The notes under the pieces: model-generated
The model's input: only the letters and a program-made list of their open reading frames with translations
Database searches by the model: none
What the model was told of the DNA's origin: nothing
Position numbers and translations under genes: made by a program
Assembly (NCBI GenBank): GCA_934668875.1
Contig: CAKUON010000012.1
Coordinates: 12,590-76,589, forward strand
Source of the DNA: an uncultured Collinsella sp.
GTDB lineage: Bacteria > Actinomycetota > Coriobacteriia > Coriobacteriales > Coriobacteriaceae
DNA: 64,000 bases
Direction: 5' to 3'
In this document: in pieces, positions 44,865 through 54,727 of the stretch
How positions within the stretch are numbered: the first letter of the stretch is position 1
Layout: every line of letters starts with the position of its first letter

Positions 44865-45759
44865 AAGAGAAAACACTGCGTCGCATGTTTTGGCCCGATT
44901 TCGCGGATTGATTCAGGCGGCGGCGACGCTTGCGACCAATATTCATCTGCCCAATTTTGCCAAGGGAGGCATTTACCAAGGGGCGGGCAAGGCCGTCTGT
45001 GTGCCGGGACTCAACTGCTACTCGTGTCCGGCGGCTTCGGGTGCGTGTCCCATCGGCTCGTTTCAGTCGGTGGTGGGCTCGTCTAAGTTTAGCTTTTCGT
45101 ATTACGTCACCGGAACGCTCATTCTGATCGGCGTACTGTTGGGGCGTTTTGTATGCGGCTTTTTGTGCCCGTTTGGATGGCTGCAGGAACTTCTACACAA
45201 GATTCCCGGCAAAAAGCTATCAACGAAAAAACTCAAGCCGCTCACGTACATCAAGTATGCCGTGCTGCTGTTTGCCGTGGTGCTGCTGCCTGTCTTGGTG
45301 GTCAACGATGTGGGCATGGGCGACCCATTCTTTTGCAAGTACATCTGCCCACAGGGCGTGCTCGAGGGTGCGATTCCGCTGTCCATCATGAATACGGGAA
45401 TCCGCTCCGCGCTGGGAAAGCTCTTTACCTGGAAGCTCGCGATTCTCATTGCGGTTGCGGTGCTGAGCGTGTTGTTCTACCGCCCCTTCTGCAAATGGAT
45501 TTGCCCCCTCGGTGCGTTTTATGCGCTCATGAATGGGGTGTCCTTGTTGGGGATTCAGGTTGACGCGTGCAAATGCGTCTCGTGCGGCAAGTGCTCAAAG
45601 GTTTGTCAGATGGACGTTGATGTGGTCCGCACGCCCAATCATGCCGAATGTATCCGGTGCGGAAAGTGCATCGGAGCCTGTCCTGTCGATGCCATCAGCT
45701 ATCGCTATGGCCTGGATGTGTCGGCGGAAAAGCTTCCCTTGACCGCCGATAAAAAGTAA
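44857..45759 (+). CDS. 4Fe-4S membrane protein, YccM/NapH-like
   Basis: A 300-residue integral membrane protein with four or five hydrophobic segments and several cysteine motifs: NCYSCPAASGACP, GRFVCGFLCPFGWLQE, CKYICPQG, FCKWICPLG, and a C-terminal double ferredoxin domain (CVSCGKCSKVC, CIRCGKCIGAC). Proteins of this kind carry electrons across or along the membrane. TTG 44857 was taken because it overlaps the CXXC gene and the reading is continuous; a later start is possible. The next gene is a thioredoxin-like lipoprotein, so the set may feed reducing power to extracytoplasmic disulfides. Confidence 0.85.
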   Translation: MDKRENTASHVLARFRGLIQAAATLATNIHLPNFAKGGIYQGAGKAVCVPGLNCYSCPAASGACPIGSFQSVVGSSKFSFSYYVTGTLILIGVLLGRFVCGFLCPFGWLQELLHKIPGKKLSTKKLKPLTYIKYAVLLFAVVLLPVLVVNDVGMGDPFFCKYICPQGVLEGAIPLSIMNTGIRSALGKLFTWKLAILIAVAVLSVLFYRPFCKWICPLGAFYALMNGVSLLGIQVDACKCVSCGKCSKVCQMDVDVVRTPNHAECIRCGKCIGACPVDAISYRYGLDVSAEKLPLTADKK

Positions 45760-45788
45760 ACAAGCTTCGACAAAACGGAGGAATGACT

Positions 45789-46760
45789 ATGAAGCTTTCT
45801 AAGATTGCGGCCCTGTTTATGGTGCCGGTATTGGCCTTGTGCCTTGTGGCATGTTCGGCACCCGGTGGCAATGCGAGCGAATCTGCGAGTTCCGATCCTA
45901 AGATCGCAGAACTCACTGCGCAGAAGCCGGCCAATGCCGACGAGGCCGCCGAGCTGTATGCGAAGCTCATGCAGAAGGAGAACGAGATCTTTTCGAGTGA
46001 TAACGCGCTGTGGGAAAAGGTATTCAATGCGGCAAATAAAGACTCGGCAATGATTGGGGACGGTAGCAATTACGGCGATTTCCTGCTCAAGACCATCGAC
46101 GGTGCCAAGGATGAGTTCACGGCGGATGAGCTTAAGACGCTCAAGGTCGGTGCACAGCAGATCAAGGAGATCGAGGACAAGCTCGAGAGCTTGGAGAAAG
46201 AGTTCCCCGGCTGTGGAAGCACGCCGAGCGCAGGCGAGAGCGTCGACGCTTCGGCCGCTGGCATGACGGCTGGTGCCAATGCTTCGAGCGAGGCGACGAA
46301 GTTCCCCAGCTTTACGGGCAAGGACCTGGATGGCAACGACGTGAGCAGCGACGAGCTGTTCTCTAAGAACAAGGTCACCGTCATGAACTTCTGGTTCACC
46401 ACGTGCAAGCCGTGCGTGGGCGAGCTGGGCGATCTTGAGAAACTGAATCAGGAGCTTGCCAAGAAGGGCGGTCAGGTCGTGGGCGTCAATTCCTTTACGC
46501 TCGATGGCAACAAGGGCGAGATTGCAGATGCCAAGGACGTGCTGAGCAAGAAGGGCGTGACATATAAGAACATCTGGTTCAAGTCGGATAGCGAGGCCGG
46601 TAAGTTTACGTCAAATTTGTTCTCGTTCCCGACAACGTATGTCATCGATCAGAATGGCAACATCGTAGGGGATCCAATCGTGGGAGCCATCAGCTCCGCC
46701 GAGCAGCGCGCAGCACTCGACAAGCTTATCGACCAGGCGATTGCGAAGAGCGAGCAGTAA
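45789..46760 (+). CDS. TlpA-like thioredoxin lipoprotein
   Basis: A 323-residue lipoprotein with a signal ending in LVAC at about residue 20, a helical region (about residues 40-130) not typical of thioredoxins, a Ser/Ala linker, and a TlpA/ResA-like domain (about 170-320) with the active pair in FWFTTCKPCVGEL and the cis-proline loop FSFPTTYVIDQNG. ATG 45789 was preferred over 45783, which is too close to GGAGG. It should sit outside the membrane and take electrons from the 4Fe-4S membrane protein. Confidence 0.85.
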   Translation: MKLSKIAALFMVPVLALCLVACSAPGGNASESASSDPKIAELTAQKPANADEAAELYAKLMQKENEIFSSDNALWEKVFNAANKDSAMIGDGSNYGDFLLKTIDGAKDEFTADELKTLKVGAQQIKEIEDKLESLEKEFPGCGSTPSAGESVDASAAGMTAGANASSEATKFPSFTGKDLDGNDVSSDELFSKNKVTVMNFWFTTCKPCVGELGDLEKLNQELAKKGGQVVGVNSFTLDGNKGEIADAKDVLSKKGVTYKNIWFKSDSEAGKFTSNLFSFPTTYVIDQNGNIVGDPIVGAISSAEQRAALDKLIDQAIAKSEQ

Positions 46761-46839
46761 AAAACGCGTAAAGCATAGCGAGGATCGTGTGTCGCTGTGC
46801 GAAGTAGTCCGCTACCTTTCAAGATAATCTCCACCATAT

Positions 46840-46868
46840 AGAGGTCCCGCTCGGGACCTCTTCTTTTA
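46840..46868 (+). terminator. Terminator after thioredoxin lipoprotein gene
   Basis: AGAGGTCCCG pairs with CGGGACCTCT around CT and is followed by TCTTTT. Confidence 0.85.
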
Positions 46869-47015
46869 GGCGCCGTCCCGTTCGTTTTTTGATGCGGTTC
46901 CCTACATTCCTCACTGGTGTCGGCAAAAAAATGGGAATAGAGTAGGAAAAACGCGTCGAATACGAACGGCGGGGGAGAGCGGGCGAGTGCGCCCGCGCGG
47001 GAGAGGTTGCCGTCC

Positions 47016-50000
47016 ATGCTGGAACTCAAAGATATTTGCAAAAGGTACGTCACGCAGTCGTTTACGCAGGTGGCGCTCGATAACGTGACCCTGGCTTTTC
47101 GCGATAGCGAGTTCGTGGCCATTCTGGGTCCCTCGGGCTCGGGCAAAACTACGATGCTCAACGTTATTGGCGGACTGGATCATTTCGATTCCGGCGATCT
47201 GCTCATCGACGGTATTTCGACCAAGGACTTCCGCGATCGCGATTGGGACGCCTACCGAAACAACCGCATCGGCTTCGTCTTCCAGAGCTATAACCTCATT
47301 CCGCACCAGACTATCTTGGAAAACGTGGAGCTGGCGCTTACGCTTACGGGTGTGGGCCATGCCGAGCGTCGTCAGCGTGCGCGCGAGGCGCTTGAGGCAG
47401 TTGGCCTGGGCGAGCATGTGAACAAGCGCCCGAGCCAGCTTTCGGGCGGACAGATGCAGCGCGTGGCCATTGCTCGCGCCCTCATCAACGACCCCGAGAT
47501 CGTGTTGGCAGACGAGCCGACCGGCGCCCTGGACTCGACAACGTCCGTACAGGTCATGGACTTGCTCAAGGAGGTTGCGCGCGATCGCCTGGTCATCATG
47601 GTCACGCACAATCCCGAGCTGGCGTACCAATACGCCACGCGTATCGTTAACTTGGCGGACGGCAAGATCACCGATGATTCCGACTCCTTCGACGCCGCTG
47701 GGGCTGCGCGTCGCGAAGCCAAGCCCACGCGCAAAACCTCGATGAGCTTTGTGACGGCGCTGGGGCTTTCTGCCCGAAACCTTATGACCAAAAAGGGCCG
47801 TACGGCCATGACGGCTTTCGCAGGCTCGATTGGCATTATCGGTATCGCGGCGATTCTGGCGCTCTCCAACGGTGTGAACGACTACATCAAAAAGGTCGAG
47901 GAGGATACGCTCTCGAGCTATCCGCTCACCATTTCCAAGCAGGATTACGATCTGTCGTCCATGATGGGTGGGCATGGGACCACGGAGGATGGCGATGGTG
48001 TGAGCGGCGCTTCCGACAGTGAGGACGATTCGGTCAAGAAGTCCGATAAGATTCCCGTGGTCACGGCCGTGAAGGACATGTTCGCGAGCGTTAAGTCCAA
48101 CGATATGACGAACTTTAAGGCGTGGCTCGATGGCGGCGGCGACGGCATCGACAAAGAGGTCAACGCCATTCAGTACAGCTACGGCGTGACGCCAGTCGTG
48201 TATCGCGCGGGCAAGGGCGACGAGAAGCCCGTGCGCCTGGTGCCCAACGCGATGACCGAGGCCATGAGCGGCGGCGCGAGTTCGGCGGCAACGGTGAGCA
48301 TGGATTCCATGGGAACCTCGGTCTTCAACGAGATGATTGACGATCAGAGCCTGCTCGACAGCCAGTACGATGTTGTCGCCGGTCATTGGCCCACGTCTGC
48401 CAACGAGGCCGTGATGGTGCTTTCGAGCCGTGGCACGGTGGGCGACTACACGCTCTATAGCATCGGCGCGCTGGATATCGATGAGCTCAACGACCTGGTT
48501 AACAGTGCCATGACGGCTGACGGCGGGGTCGAAACGTCCCAGACTGACACCGACTTTACCTACGACGATGCGCTGTCCACGACGTTTAAGGTGTTGTCGC
48601 CGGCCGATGCCTATCGAAAAAATGACGAGACAGGCACGTGGACTGACATGTCTGGCGACGCCGACTTTATGGCAGCCAAGGTTGCCGACGGCATCGACGT
48701 GCGCATCGTGGGCGTGGTGCGACCCAACGAGACGGCCAACGCGAGTGCGCTGTCCCCGGGCATCGCCTACACGCACGCACTGACTCGCCAGCTTATGGAG
48801 CGCGCGGCCGATTCGCAGATTGTGCAGGAGCAGCTTGCCCATCCCGAGACGGATGTCTTTACCGGCAAGTCATTCGACGAGTTGCAGGGCGAGGCCAAGC
48901 AGGGCGTGGACCTGGGCCGCATGTTTAGCGTGGACGAGGCGGCGCTCAAGAGTGCGTTCTCGTTCGATGCATCTGCGCTTTCGGGTGCGGCCGGCGGCAT
49001 GGACCTGTCGGGCATTGACCTGTCTGGATTGGATATCGATCTTTCGGGCGTTGGGCAGAATATCGACTTCACCGACATTATGGCCAAGGCGCCGACCCCG
49101 GATTTCTCAGGCGTCTTCGATGGCCTGGAGCTTACGCCCGAGCAGATGCAGCAGGTGGGCGCGCTTGCCAATCAGCTGTTCACGGGCTTTATGCAGTCGG
49201 AGCAGTTTAAGGCCCTGACGCCCGAGGACCTTAAGGATGCATCGAAGCTCGCTGCCGCGTTCTCGGCATATCTCGAGCAGGATACCGCGGCGCAGCAGTG
49301 CTTGGCTCAGCTCAAGGCGCTGGGTGGCGACGCTCTGGCCGAGCGCCTGCAGCAAGCCATGACCGATTACGTGCAAAAGCAGCTGGCTCCTTACTTGCAG
49401 CAGGCTATGGACCAGGTAATGAAGACAATTAGCGACCAGATTGCAACGACCGTGTCGGCGCAGCTCAAAGCGGGCGCAGCGGGGCTTATGGACCAGATGG
49501 CCACGCAGATGTCGTCGAGTTTTGCCAACCTGGCGAGCGCCATGCACGTTGATGCGAGCGCCTTTGCCCGTGCCATCCACTTCAACATGGACGCCGAGGA
49601 CCTCAGCTCGCTCATGATGAGCTACGCGAAGGCGTCGAAGCTCACCTACGACAACAACCTGACCACGCTGGGCTATGCGGACGAGGCCGATCCCATTTCG
49701 GTTAAGATTTTCCCGCGCGACTTTGAGGCCAAGGAACGCGTGCTCGACCATATCGATGCCTATAACAAACAGGTCAAAGCCGCCGGGCACGATGAGCAGG
49801 CGATCTCGTACACCGACTACATGGGCATCATTATGGGTTCGGTGACCGACATCGTGAACACCATCAGCTTGGTACTCATCGCGTTTGTAAGCATCAGCCT
49901 GGTCGTGAGCTCTATCATGATTGGCATCATCACCTACATCAGTGTGCTGGAGCGCAAAAAGGAGATCGGCATCCTGCGCGCAATCGGTGCGTCGAAGCGC

Positions 50001-50264
50001 AACGTGGCCAACGTGTTTAATGCCGAGACCTTTATTGAGGGTCTCATCGCTGGCGTCTTTGCCATCGTCGTCGTGGTACTCGTGAGCTTCCCGGTTAATG
50101 CTTGGGCGCTTGCGACTAAGCAGGTACCCAACCTCATGAGCCTGCCCGTGCAGGATGCGCTGGTGCTCATCGCGATCTCGGTGGTGCTGACGGTTGTCGC
50201 CGGCCTGCTGCCGGCCCGCAGCGCATCCAAGAAAGACCCCGTAGAGGCCCTGCGCTCGGAATAA
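47016..50264 (+). CDS. MacB-like ABC exporter, ATPase fused to FtsX-type permease
   Basis: A 1082-residue protein. Residues 1-230 are a LolD/MacB-type ATPase (Walker [10 protein letters not shown], signature [15 protein letters not shown], Walker [13 protein letters not shown]). A first membrane helix is near 270-290, then about 640 extracytoplasmic residues, then three more helices near 945-985, 1010-1035 and 1050-1070, with the typical [19 protein letters not shown] loop. The external part has a region rich in Leu/Ser/Gly/Asp ([15 protein letters not shown]) followed by a long helical segment with many Gln and Met residues. Such exporters expel peptides or lipids or transmit mechanical signals. 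ATG 47016 is behind GGGAGAGG. Confidence 0.88.
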   Translation: MLELKDICKRYVTQSFTQVALDNVTLAFRDSEFVAILGPSGSGKTTMLNVIGGLDHFDSGDLLIDGISTKDFRDRDWDAYRNNRIGFVFQSYNLIPHQTILENVELALTLTGVGHAERRQRAREALEAVGLGEHVNKRPSQLSGGQMQRVAIARALINDPEIVLADEPTGALDSTTSVQVMDLLKEVARDRLVIMVTHNPELAYQYATRIVNLADGKITDDSDSFDAAGAARREAKPTRKTSMSFVTALGLSARNLMTKKGRTAMTAFAGSIGIIGIAAILALSNGVNDYIKKVEEDTLSSYPLTISKQDYDLSSMMGGHGTTEDGDGVSGASDSEDDSVKKSDKIPVVTAVKDMFASVKSNDMTNFKAWLDGGGDGIDKEVNAIQYSYGVTPVVYRAGKGDEKPVRLVPNAMTEAMSGGASSAATVSMDSMGTSVFNEMIDDQSLLDSQYDVVAGHWPTSANEAVMVLSSRGTVGDYTLYSIGALDIDELNDLVNSAMTADGGVETSQTDTDFTYDDALSTTFKVLSPADAYRKNDETGTWTDMSGDADFMAAKVADGIDVRIVGVVRPNETANASALSPGIAYTHALTRQLMERAADSQIVQEQLAHPETDVFTGKSFDELQGEAKQGVDLGRMFSVDEAALKSAFSFDASALSGAAGGMDLSGIDLSGLDIDLSGVGQNIDFTDIMAKAPTPDFSGVFDGLELTPEQMQQVGALANQLFTGFMQSEQFKALTPEDLKDASKLAAAFSAYLEQDTAAQQCLAQLKALGGDALAERLQQAMTDYVQKQLAPYLQQAMDQVMKTISDQIATTVSAQLKAGAAGLMDQMATQMSSSFANLASAMHVDASAFARAIHFNMDAEDLSSLMMSYAKASKLTYDNNLTTLGYADEADPISVKIFPRDFEAKERVLDHIDAYNKQVKAAGHDEQAISYTDYMGIIMGSVTDIVNTISLVLIAFVSISLVVSSIMIGIITYISVLERKKEIGILRAIGASKRNVANVFNAETFIEGLIAGVFAIVVVVLVSFPVNAWALATKQVPNLMSLPVQDALVLIAISVVLTVVAGLLPARSASKKDPVEALRSE

Positions 50265-50295
50265 TGCGACAAAGGGACAGTTTCTTTGTCGCATT
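50263..50295. repeat. Hairpin with GGGACAG core
   Basis: AATGCGACAAAG pairs exactly with CTTTGTCGCATT around GGACAGTTT. It begins inside the stop codon of the ABC exporter gene, so it may also end that transcript. The core and style match 1604-1636 and 56984-57014. Confidence 0.7.
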
Positions 50296-50314
50296 GAGGC
50301 TCTTGCAAAATCGG

Positions 50315-50491
50315 GGTCTAATACTTTTCCGAGAAGTGAACGAGCCAAAATGGACCCTCGAAGCATCGACACTTTTTGAACGCGGTTTCCTGCGGTTTTG
50401 ATTGCAAGATCCTGCGGTTTTGGTGTCTAAAAATGTCGGTGCTTCGGGGGTCCAAAAACGGTCGTTCACTTCTCGGAAAAAGTATTAGACC
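50315..50491. repeat. 177-base imperfect palindrome
   Basis: The left arm begins GGTCTAATACTTTTCCGAGA and the right arm is its inverted counterpart ending in TATTAGACC. Pairing continues, with scattered changes, over about 70 bases on each side. The centre contains TCCTGCGGTTTTG twice in direct repeat. There is no gene inside. It could be a small non-autonomous element, since the arms are longer and more diverged than a terminator needs. Confidence 0.7.
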
Positions 50492-50529
50492 TCGCTGCGT
50501 AGAAACTGGTGATATTACCAAATTGGCTA

Positions 50530-50715
50530 CTACTCCTTGTAGCTTCGCGGGATCACGAGCAACACGAGGAGCGAGAAGCCGAGCAGGATGCCGGGCAGGG
50601 CGCCTTCGACGAAGGCGCCAAAGTTGCCGCCGACAAAAAAGCCGATGTAACCGATGATGCCGCAGATGGCTCCGAGTATGCCCGTGATGCGCAGGGCTTT
50701 CATAATGCTATTCAT
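50530..50715 (-). CDS. Small two-helix membrane protein
   Basis: A 61-residue protein with two hydrophobic helices (about residues 8-28 and 35-55) joined by a short Gly-rich turn (GGNFGAF), and a charged end SYKE. No family is recognised. ATG 50715 follows GAGGA at a normal distance; the frame extends further upstream without a better site. It may be transcribed from its own promoter before the 50812-51522 gene's end. Confidence 0.55.
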   Translation of the reverse strand: MNSIMKALRITGILGAICGIIGYIGFFVGGNFGAFVEGALPGILLGFSLLVLLVIPRSYKE

Positions 50716-50811
50716 AGCAACCGTCCTCACGCTCAATAGGATGTCGATATGTCGAGCGTGTCGAAAGTGCATATCGAGACTGTTTGCGTGTGGTAATCGC
50801 TGTGTATGGGT

Positions 50812-51522
50812 CTAGTTCTTCTTCGCGGAGAGCATGAGGCTGATCTCTGGGTGCGTGTATTTGTCGAACTCTTCCTCGGACTCGGTGTCAAAGGTGTAGT
50901 ACGACTTTATGGAGTCGTCCTCTGTCTTGAGGCTGATTCCTTCGTACAGGGAGCCGGCCAAAAACGCCTGTTTAAACTCATCCGACAGGTCGCATGACGT
51001 GAGGAGGCTTGGGGTCGCCACGGAAATATCCAGCCCATTGAGCGGGGCACAGAGCGTCGCGATGTCCTGCTCGACGCGTGCGAGGTTGTCCGCAAGACTT
51101 GCCTTGGGATTGATTTGACTGGTGTAGTCGACGTCCGCGAGCATGCCGTCCGCATCAAAAGTAAGGTAGACATAGGCGGCCTGCGCGGCGAGTACGCCGG
51201 CGACCTCTGCGGAACGGTCTTTGTTGGTTTGGGCTACTGCGAGCCTGTTCTGCAGCTCTTTCCACTGCTTGCCCTGCATTCCAAAACGTGGCACCAGCGC
51301 ACAGTAGCAAAAGATGGCGAGCTCGATCGCGGTGAGCGCAATGGCCGTATATATTCCCGCCGGTTGGAACTCTTTTTGGTGAAACGCGATATCGTTGATC
51401 ATTTGAAGCGGCAGCATCAGCAGGCATGCTGCGAACGCCATGACGAGCGCGGCTGCTGCGATCTTAGGGTACGTGCAGTACAGCTGGATGCGTTTTGCTT
51501 CCTGTTCGCTGAGCTGCTGCAT
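50812..51522 (-). CDS. Membrane protein of unknown function
   Basis: A 236-residue protein with two hydrophobic helices (about residues 22-45 and 58-80) near the N terminus and a C-terminal soluble domain of about 150 residues (LTFDADGMLADVDYTSQINPK; EISLMLSAKKN). No known family is recognised. ATG 51522 follows GAGGAC. It stands alone between the MATE terminator and the small membrane gene. Confidence 0.6.
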   Translation of the reverse strand: MQQLSEQEAKRIQLYCTYPKIAAAALVMAFAACLLMLPLQMINDIAFHQKEFQPAGIYTAIALTAIELAIFCYCALVPRFGMQGKQWKELQNRLAVAQTNKDRSAEVAGVLAAQAAYVYLTFDADGMLADVDYTSQINPKASLADNLARVEQDIATLCAPLNGLDISVATPSLLTSCDLSDEFKQAFLAGSLYEGISLKTEDDSIKSYYTFDTESEEEFDKYTHPEISLMLSAKKN

Positions 51523-51643
51523 GGGGTCCTCGACTCTCACCGCTTCTGTCCGTGACACACGTGTGTCCTTGAGTATAAATGAGCAATAGGGCGCTCGTTC
51601 TTTACGTCCGATGACTGGAGAATGCCGAAGGATGAATAACAAG

Positions 51644-51673
51644 AAAGGGGACCGTTGTGTGACGGTCCCCTTT
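51644..51673 (-). terminator. Terminator of MATE operon
   Basis: AAAGGGGACCGT pairs exactly with ACGGTCCCCTTT; on the minus strand it is followed by CTTGTT. It lies 33 bases after the MATE gene's stop. Confidence 0.75.
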
Positions 51674-51706
51674 GCTTTTGGTCGCTATGACGCAGCTTCG
51701 AGAATG

Positions 51707-53095
51707 CTACGACGTGGCCGTGTTGAGGCGCATAGCTTGTTGCGCGGGCCTGCAGTAGGCGAGTGCGCTGGCGATGAGCAGGGCCGTGGTGCCAAAGCTG
51801 ATCGGGTAGGCGAGCATGACGGTGGCAAACGTGGGGTGTGCCGGAAAGACGACCAGAGCCCAAAAGAAGCGCGTGCCGCACACGCCGATTGCCGTGAGTG
51901 CCGAAGGCAGTGCCGAGATGCCAAATCCTCGCAGGTAGCCGGACATGTTTTCGTACACCATACTAAACACGTAGGCGGGGAAGAGCGTGCATACGCGAAC
52001 ATAGGCGATGTCGAGAACCTCGGCATCCGAGCTAAAGAGGGTCAAAATCGTGCGTCCTTGCCATACGACCAGCGCAATCATGACGATGGTGATAATCGCG
52101 TCCTCGATAAGGGCGACCTTGAGCACCTTTTTGCAACGCCCTAGATTGCCCGCGCCGCTGTTTTGCCCCACGAACGTGGTACATGCCTGGCTAAACGAGT
52201 TGAGCAGGCTGTAGCAGACAAACTCGAGTGACAGCGCTGCGGACGAAGCCGCGACCACTTGCGTCCCCAGGCTGTTGATGCAGGTCTGGATGAGGATGTT
52301 CGCCAGCGAAAAGAAGCTGCCCTGGATGCCTGCGGGAACGCCGATGCGCAGGATGGTTGCGACCGAATTGCGGTCGGCGTGTAAGCGCGAGCGTTCGATG
52401 CGGATGGGACTTTCGGCATGCAGGAGGCGAACAAAGAGGAATGCCGAGCTCGCGGTGTAGCAAAGCACGATTGCCGCCGCTACGCCGGCCGCTCCCCATC
52501 CAAAAACGGCGACAAAGAGGGTGTCGAGGATGATGTTGAGCACGCCCGAGATCGCCAGCGCCGTCATCGGCATGCGCGTGATGCCCACGCTTCTAAAGAT
52601 TGCCGCCTCGAGGTTATACAGCAAGATTGCCGGGACGCCGATAAGGTAGATGCGCAGGTACATAAGGGCATCGGGAAACACCTCGGGCGGCACGCTCAGA
52701 CACTGCAAAAGCGGTCGCGAAACAAGCTCCATCGCGATGGCGGCGACGACACCGACGCGCGATAGGACGATCGCGGTGTGCGAGTGGCGTTGGGCGCGGT
52801 CGTGGTCGCCTGCACCGACGGCGTGTGCGATCGCGACATTTGCGCCCAGTGAAAGCCCGGCAAACAACATGACGAGCAGGCTCGCGATGGGGGTAATCGA
52901 GCCGACGGCGGCCATGCCAAAGGCACCGCCCTCCGCAGAGAAATGCCCGATCACCAGGGTGTCTACAAGATTCGAAAGCTGTTCGAGGATGCTCGTTGCG
53001 GCAACGGGGAGTGCGAACAGCGGGATGTTGCGCCAAAGCGAGCCGTGAAGGATGTCAAGTTCGGCGTGTTGTTTGGCCGGATGTCTATTGCTCAA
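51707..53095 (-). CDS. MATE-family efflux pump
   Basis: A 462-residue transporter with 12 hydrophobic segments in two halves, as in MATE pumps that export cationic drugs or toxins with Na+ or H+. Family features are visible in LFALPVAATSILEQLSNLVD and VGAGDHDRAQRHSHTAI, and in the second half GQNSGAGNLGRCKKVLKVAL. It is the last gene of the operon that begins with an aldo/keto reductase at 55971, 15 bases after the second reductase. The context suggests removal of reactive small molecules. Confidence 0.9.
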   Translation of the reverse strand: MSNRHPAKQHAELDILHGSLWRNIPLFALPVAATSILEQLSNLVDTLVIGHFSAEGGAFGMAAVGSITPIASLLVMLFAGLSLGANVAIAHAVGAGDHDRAQRHSHTAIVLSRVGVVAAIAMELVSRPLLQCLSVPPEVFPDALMYLRIYLIGVPAILLYNLEAAIFRSVGITRMPMTALAISGVLNIILDTLFVAVFGWGAAGVAAAIVLCYTASSAFLFVRLLHAESPIRIERSRLHADRNSVATILRIGVPAGIQGSFFSLANILIQTCINSLGTQVVAASSAALSLEFVCYSLLNSFSQACTTFVGQNSGAGNLGRCKKVLKVALIEDAIITIVMIALVVWQGRTILTLFSSDAEVLDIAYVRVCTLFPAYVFSMVYENMSGYLRGFGISALPSALTAIGVCGTRFFWALVVFPAHPTFATVMLAYPISFGTTALLIASALAYCRPAQQAMRLNTATS

Positions 53096-53110
53096 ATAGG
53101 ACTCCTTGGT

Positions 53111-53959
53111 TTATTTTTGGCTCTCGACGTCGGGGTGCCAGGTGGAATACAGTGCCATCTTCTCGTCCGTGCGCTCGTAGAAGGGCTTGCCGTGGTCGAG
53201 GGTGGCCATCTGCGCCATGTCGTCATCGGTGAGCTCGAAGTCGAAGATATCGATGTTATCGTTGATGTGCGACGGCGTTTTGGAGCCGGGAATCACGACG
53301 TTGCCCTGCTGGACATGCCAGCGCATGATGACCTGAGCCGGGGTCTTGCCGTATTTGGCGGCAAGCTCGCGAACGACGGGCTCCTCGAGGATGACCTTGT
53401 TGTCGCGGCCGCCCAGGGGATACCAGGCCTGAAGCACGATGCCGTGCTTGTCCAGCAGCGCCTTGAGCTCGGTCTGCGGGAAGTAGGGGTGGCACTCCAC
53501 TTGGATAAGGGCGGGCGTGATCTCGCAGTGGGCGAGCAGATTCTCGATCTCGGACTGATTGAAGTTGGAGATGCCGATGGAGCGCAGCTTGCCTGCCTTA
53601 TATGCCGCCTCGAGCTTGGCGTAACCTGCCACGTAGTCACCTGCGGGCTGGTGCAGAATCATAAGGTCGATATAGTCGCAGCCCAGACGCTCGAGCGTTT
53701 CGTCCACAGCGGTATCGGATTCATAGAAGCACGGCCAGAGCTTGGTCTCGAGGAAAATCTGCTCGCGGGAGCGGCTGGAGTCGCGCATGCCGCGGCCCAC
53801 GGCGCGCTCGTTGACATAGGCGTTGGCCGTATCGATGAGCTCGTAGCCGTGGTCCAAGGCGTAGGTGACGGACGGCTGCGCGTCGTCGGGCGAAAGCATA
53901 AACGTGCCCAGGCCTACCTGCGGCATCGTGATGTCGTTGTTGAGGGTGATGTAGTCCAT
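53111..53959 (-). CDS. Aldo/keto reductase (2,5-diketo-gluconate reductase type)
   Basis: A 282-residue NADPH-dependent reductase of the short AKR5-like type. The catalytic tetrad is seen in DTANAYVNERAVGRG (Asp, Tyr), TKLWP (Lys) and LMILHQP (His). The cofactor region is VVIPGSKTPSHINDN. Length is normal. ATG 53959 lies behind AGAAAGGAA. It is 12 bases from the AhpD-cupin gene and 15 from the MATE gene, within one operon. It probably reduces reactive aldehydes. Confidence 0.9.
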   Translation of the reverse strand: MDYITLNNDITMPQVGLGTFMLSPDDAQPSVTYALDHGYELIDTANAYVNERAVGRGMRDSSRSREQIFLETKLWPCFYESDTAVDETLERLGCDYIDLMILHQPAGDYVAGYAKLEAAYKAGKLRSIGISNFNQSEIENLLAHCEITPALIQVECHPYFPQTELKALLDKHGIVLQAWYPLGGRDNKVILEEPVVRELAAKYGKTPAQVIMRWHVQQGNVVIPGSKTPSHINDNIDIFDFELTDDDMAQMATLDHGKPFYERTDEKMALYSTWHPDVESQK

Positions 53960-53971
53960 GGTTGTTCCTTT

Positions 53972-54724
53972 CTAGTGATTGTCTAATGCGTTGAAAGCCT
54001 CATCGTCCACGGGCTCGAGCCACTCATTGCTGGTGTCTTCGCCCGGGAACCCAAAGGCCAGGTGGCTGAACCAGCAGTCGGCTGCGGCGCCATGCCAGTG
54101 CTTGACGTTTGCCGGAATCTCGACGATATCGCCAGGGTGCAGGCGCTGCGTGGGCTTGCCCTCTTCCTGGTACCAGCCCTCGCCCTCGACGCAGATCAGC
54201 ACCTGGCCGCCGCCCTTGCTTGCGTGGTGGATGTGCCAGTTGTTGCGGCAACCCGGCTCAAACGTCACGTTGTGAATGGGCAGATAGTCGTCGGGGCCGG
54301 TGAGCGCCTTAAGATAGCTCTGGCCGATGAAAAACTTGCCAAAGGCGTCGTTGGGCTCGCCGAGGCCAACGAAGCCGCCGTGACCGTCGGTGCGCGCGGT
54401 ATCGTCGGCGTAGACTTCCTTTGCCATGTTGAAGGCCGCCCAGGCGTTGGGCCAGCCGGCGTAGAAAGCGGCATGGGTGAGCAGCTCGGCCATTTCCTCG
54501 CGCGTCACGCCATTTTGGCGGGCGCTGGTCAGGTGGTACTTAAGCGAGCTATCCGTAATGCCCTTACCGATCAGGGTGCTCACGGTAACGATGCTGCGTA
54601 GCTTGAGCGGCAGCTGCGCCTCGCGATTCCAGATCTCGCCAAAAAGAATATCGTCGTTAAGGTGCGCGAACTCGGGGGCGAACTCGCCCAGTGCATCGTG
54701 GCCAGCTGTCTGTTTTACGGTCAT
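53972..54724 (-). CDS. Carboxymuconolactone decarboxylase-like/cupin fusion protein
   Basis: A 250-residue paralogue of 22544-23308, with an AhpD/CMD-like helical domain (LKLRSIVTVSTLIGKG; LTHAAFYAGWPNAWAAF) and a cupin with ligands in NNWHIHH and KHWHGAAAD. The start follows AAAGGAG. It lies between two aldo/keto reductases. Two copies of the same fusion in separate redox operons suggest a shared task in carbonyl or peroxide stress. Confidence 0.87.
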   Translation of the reverse strand: MTVKQTAGHDALGEFAPEFAHLNDDILFGEIWNREAQLPLKLRSIVTVSTLIGKGITDSSLKYHLTSARQNGVTREEMAELLTHAAFYAGWPNAWAAFNMAKEVYADDTARTDGHGGFVGLGEPNDAFGKFFIGQSYLKALTGPDDYLPIHNVTFEPGCRNNWHIHHASKGGGQVLICVEGEGWYQEEGKPTQRLHPGDIVEIPANVKHWHGAAADCWFSHLAFGFPGEDTSNEWLEPVDDEAFNALDNH

Positions 54725-54727
54725 GGG

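Noticed and set aside
46911..48842. 643-codon antisense frame over the ABC exporter ATPase
   Set aside because: It is a shadow of a gene with clear Walker motifs; its His/Arg/Val-rich product has no recognisable domain.
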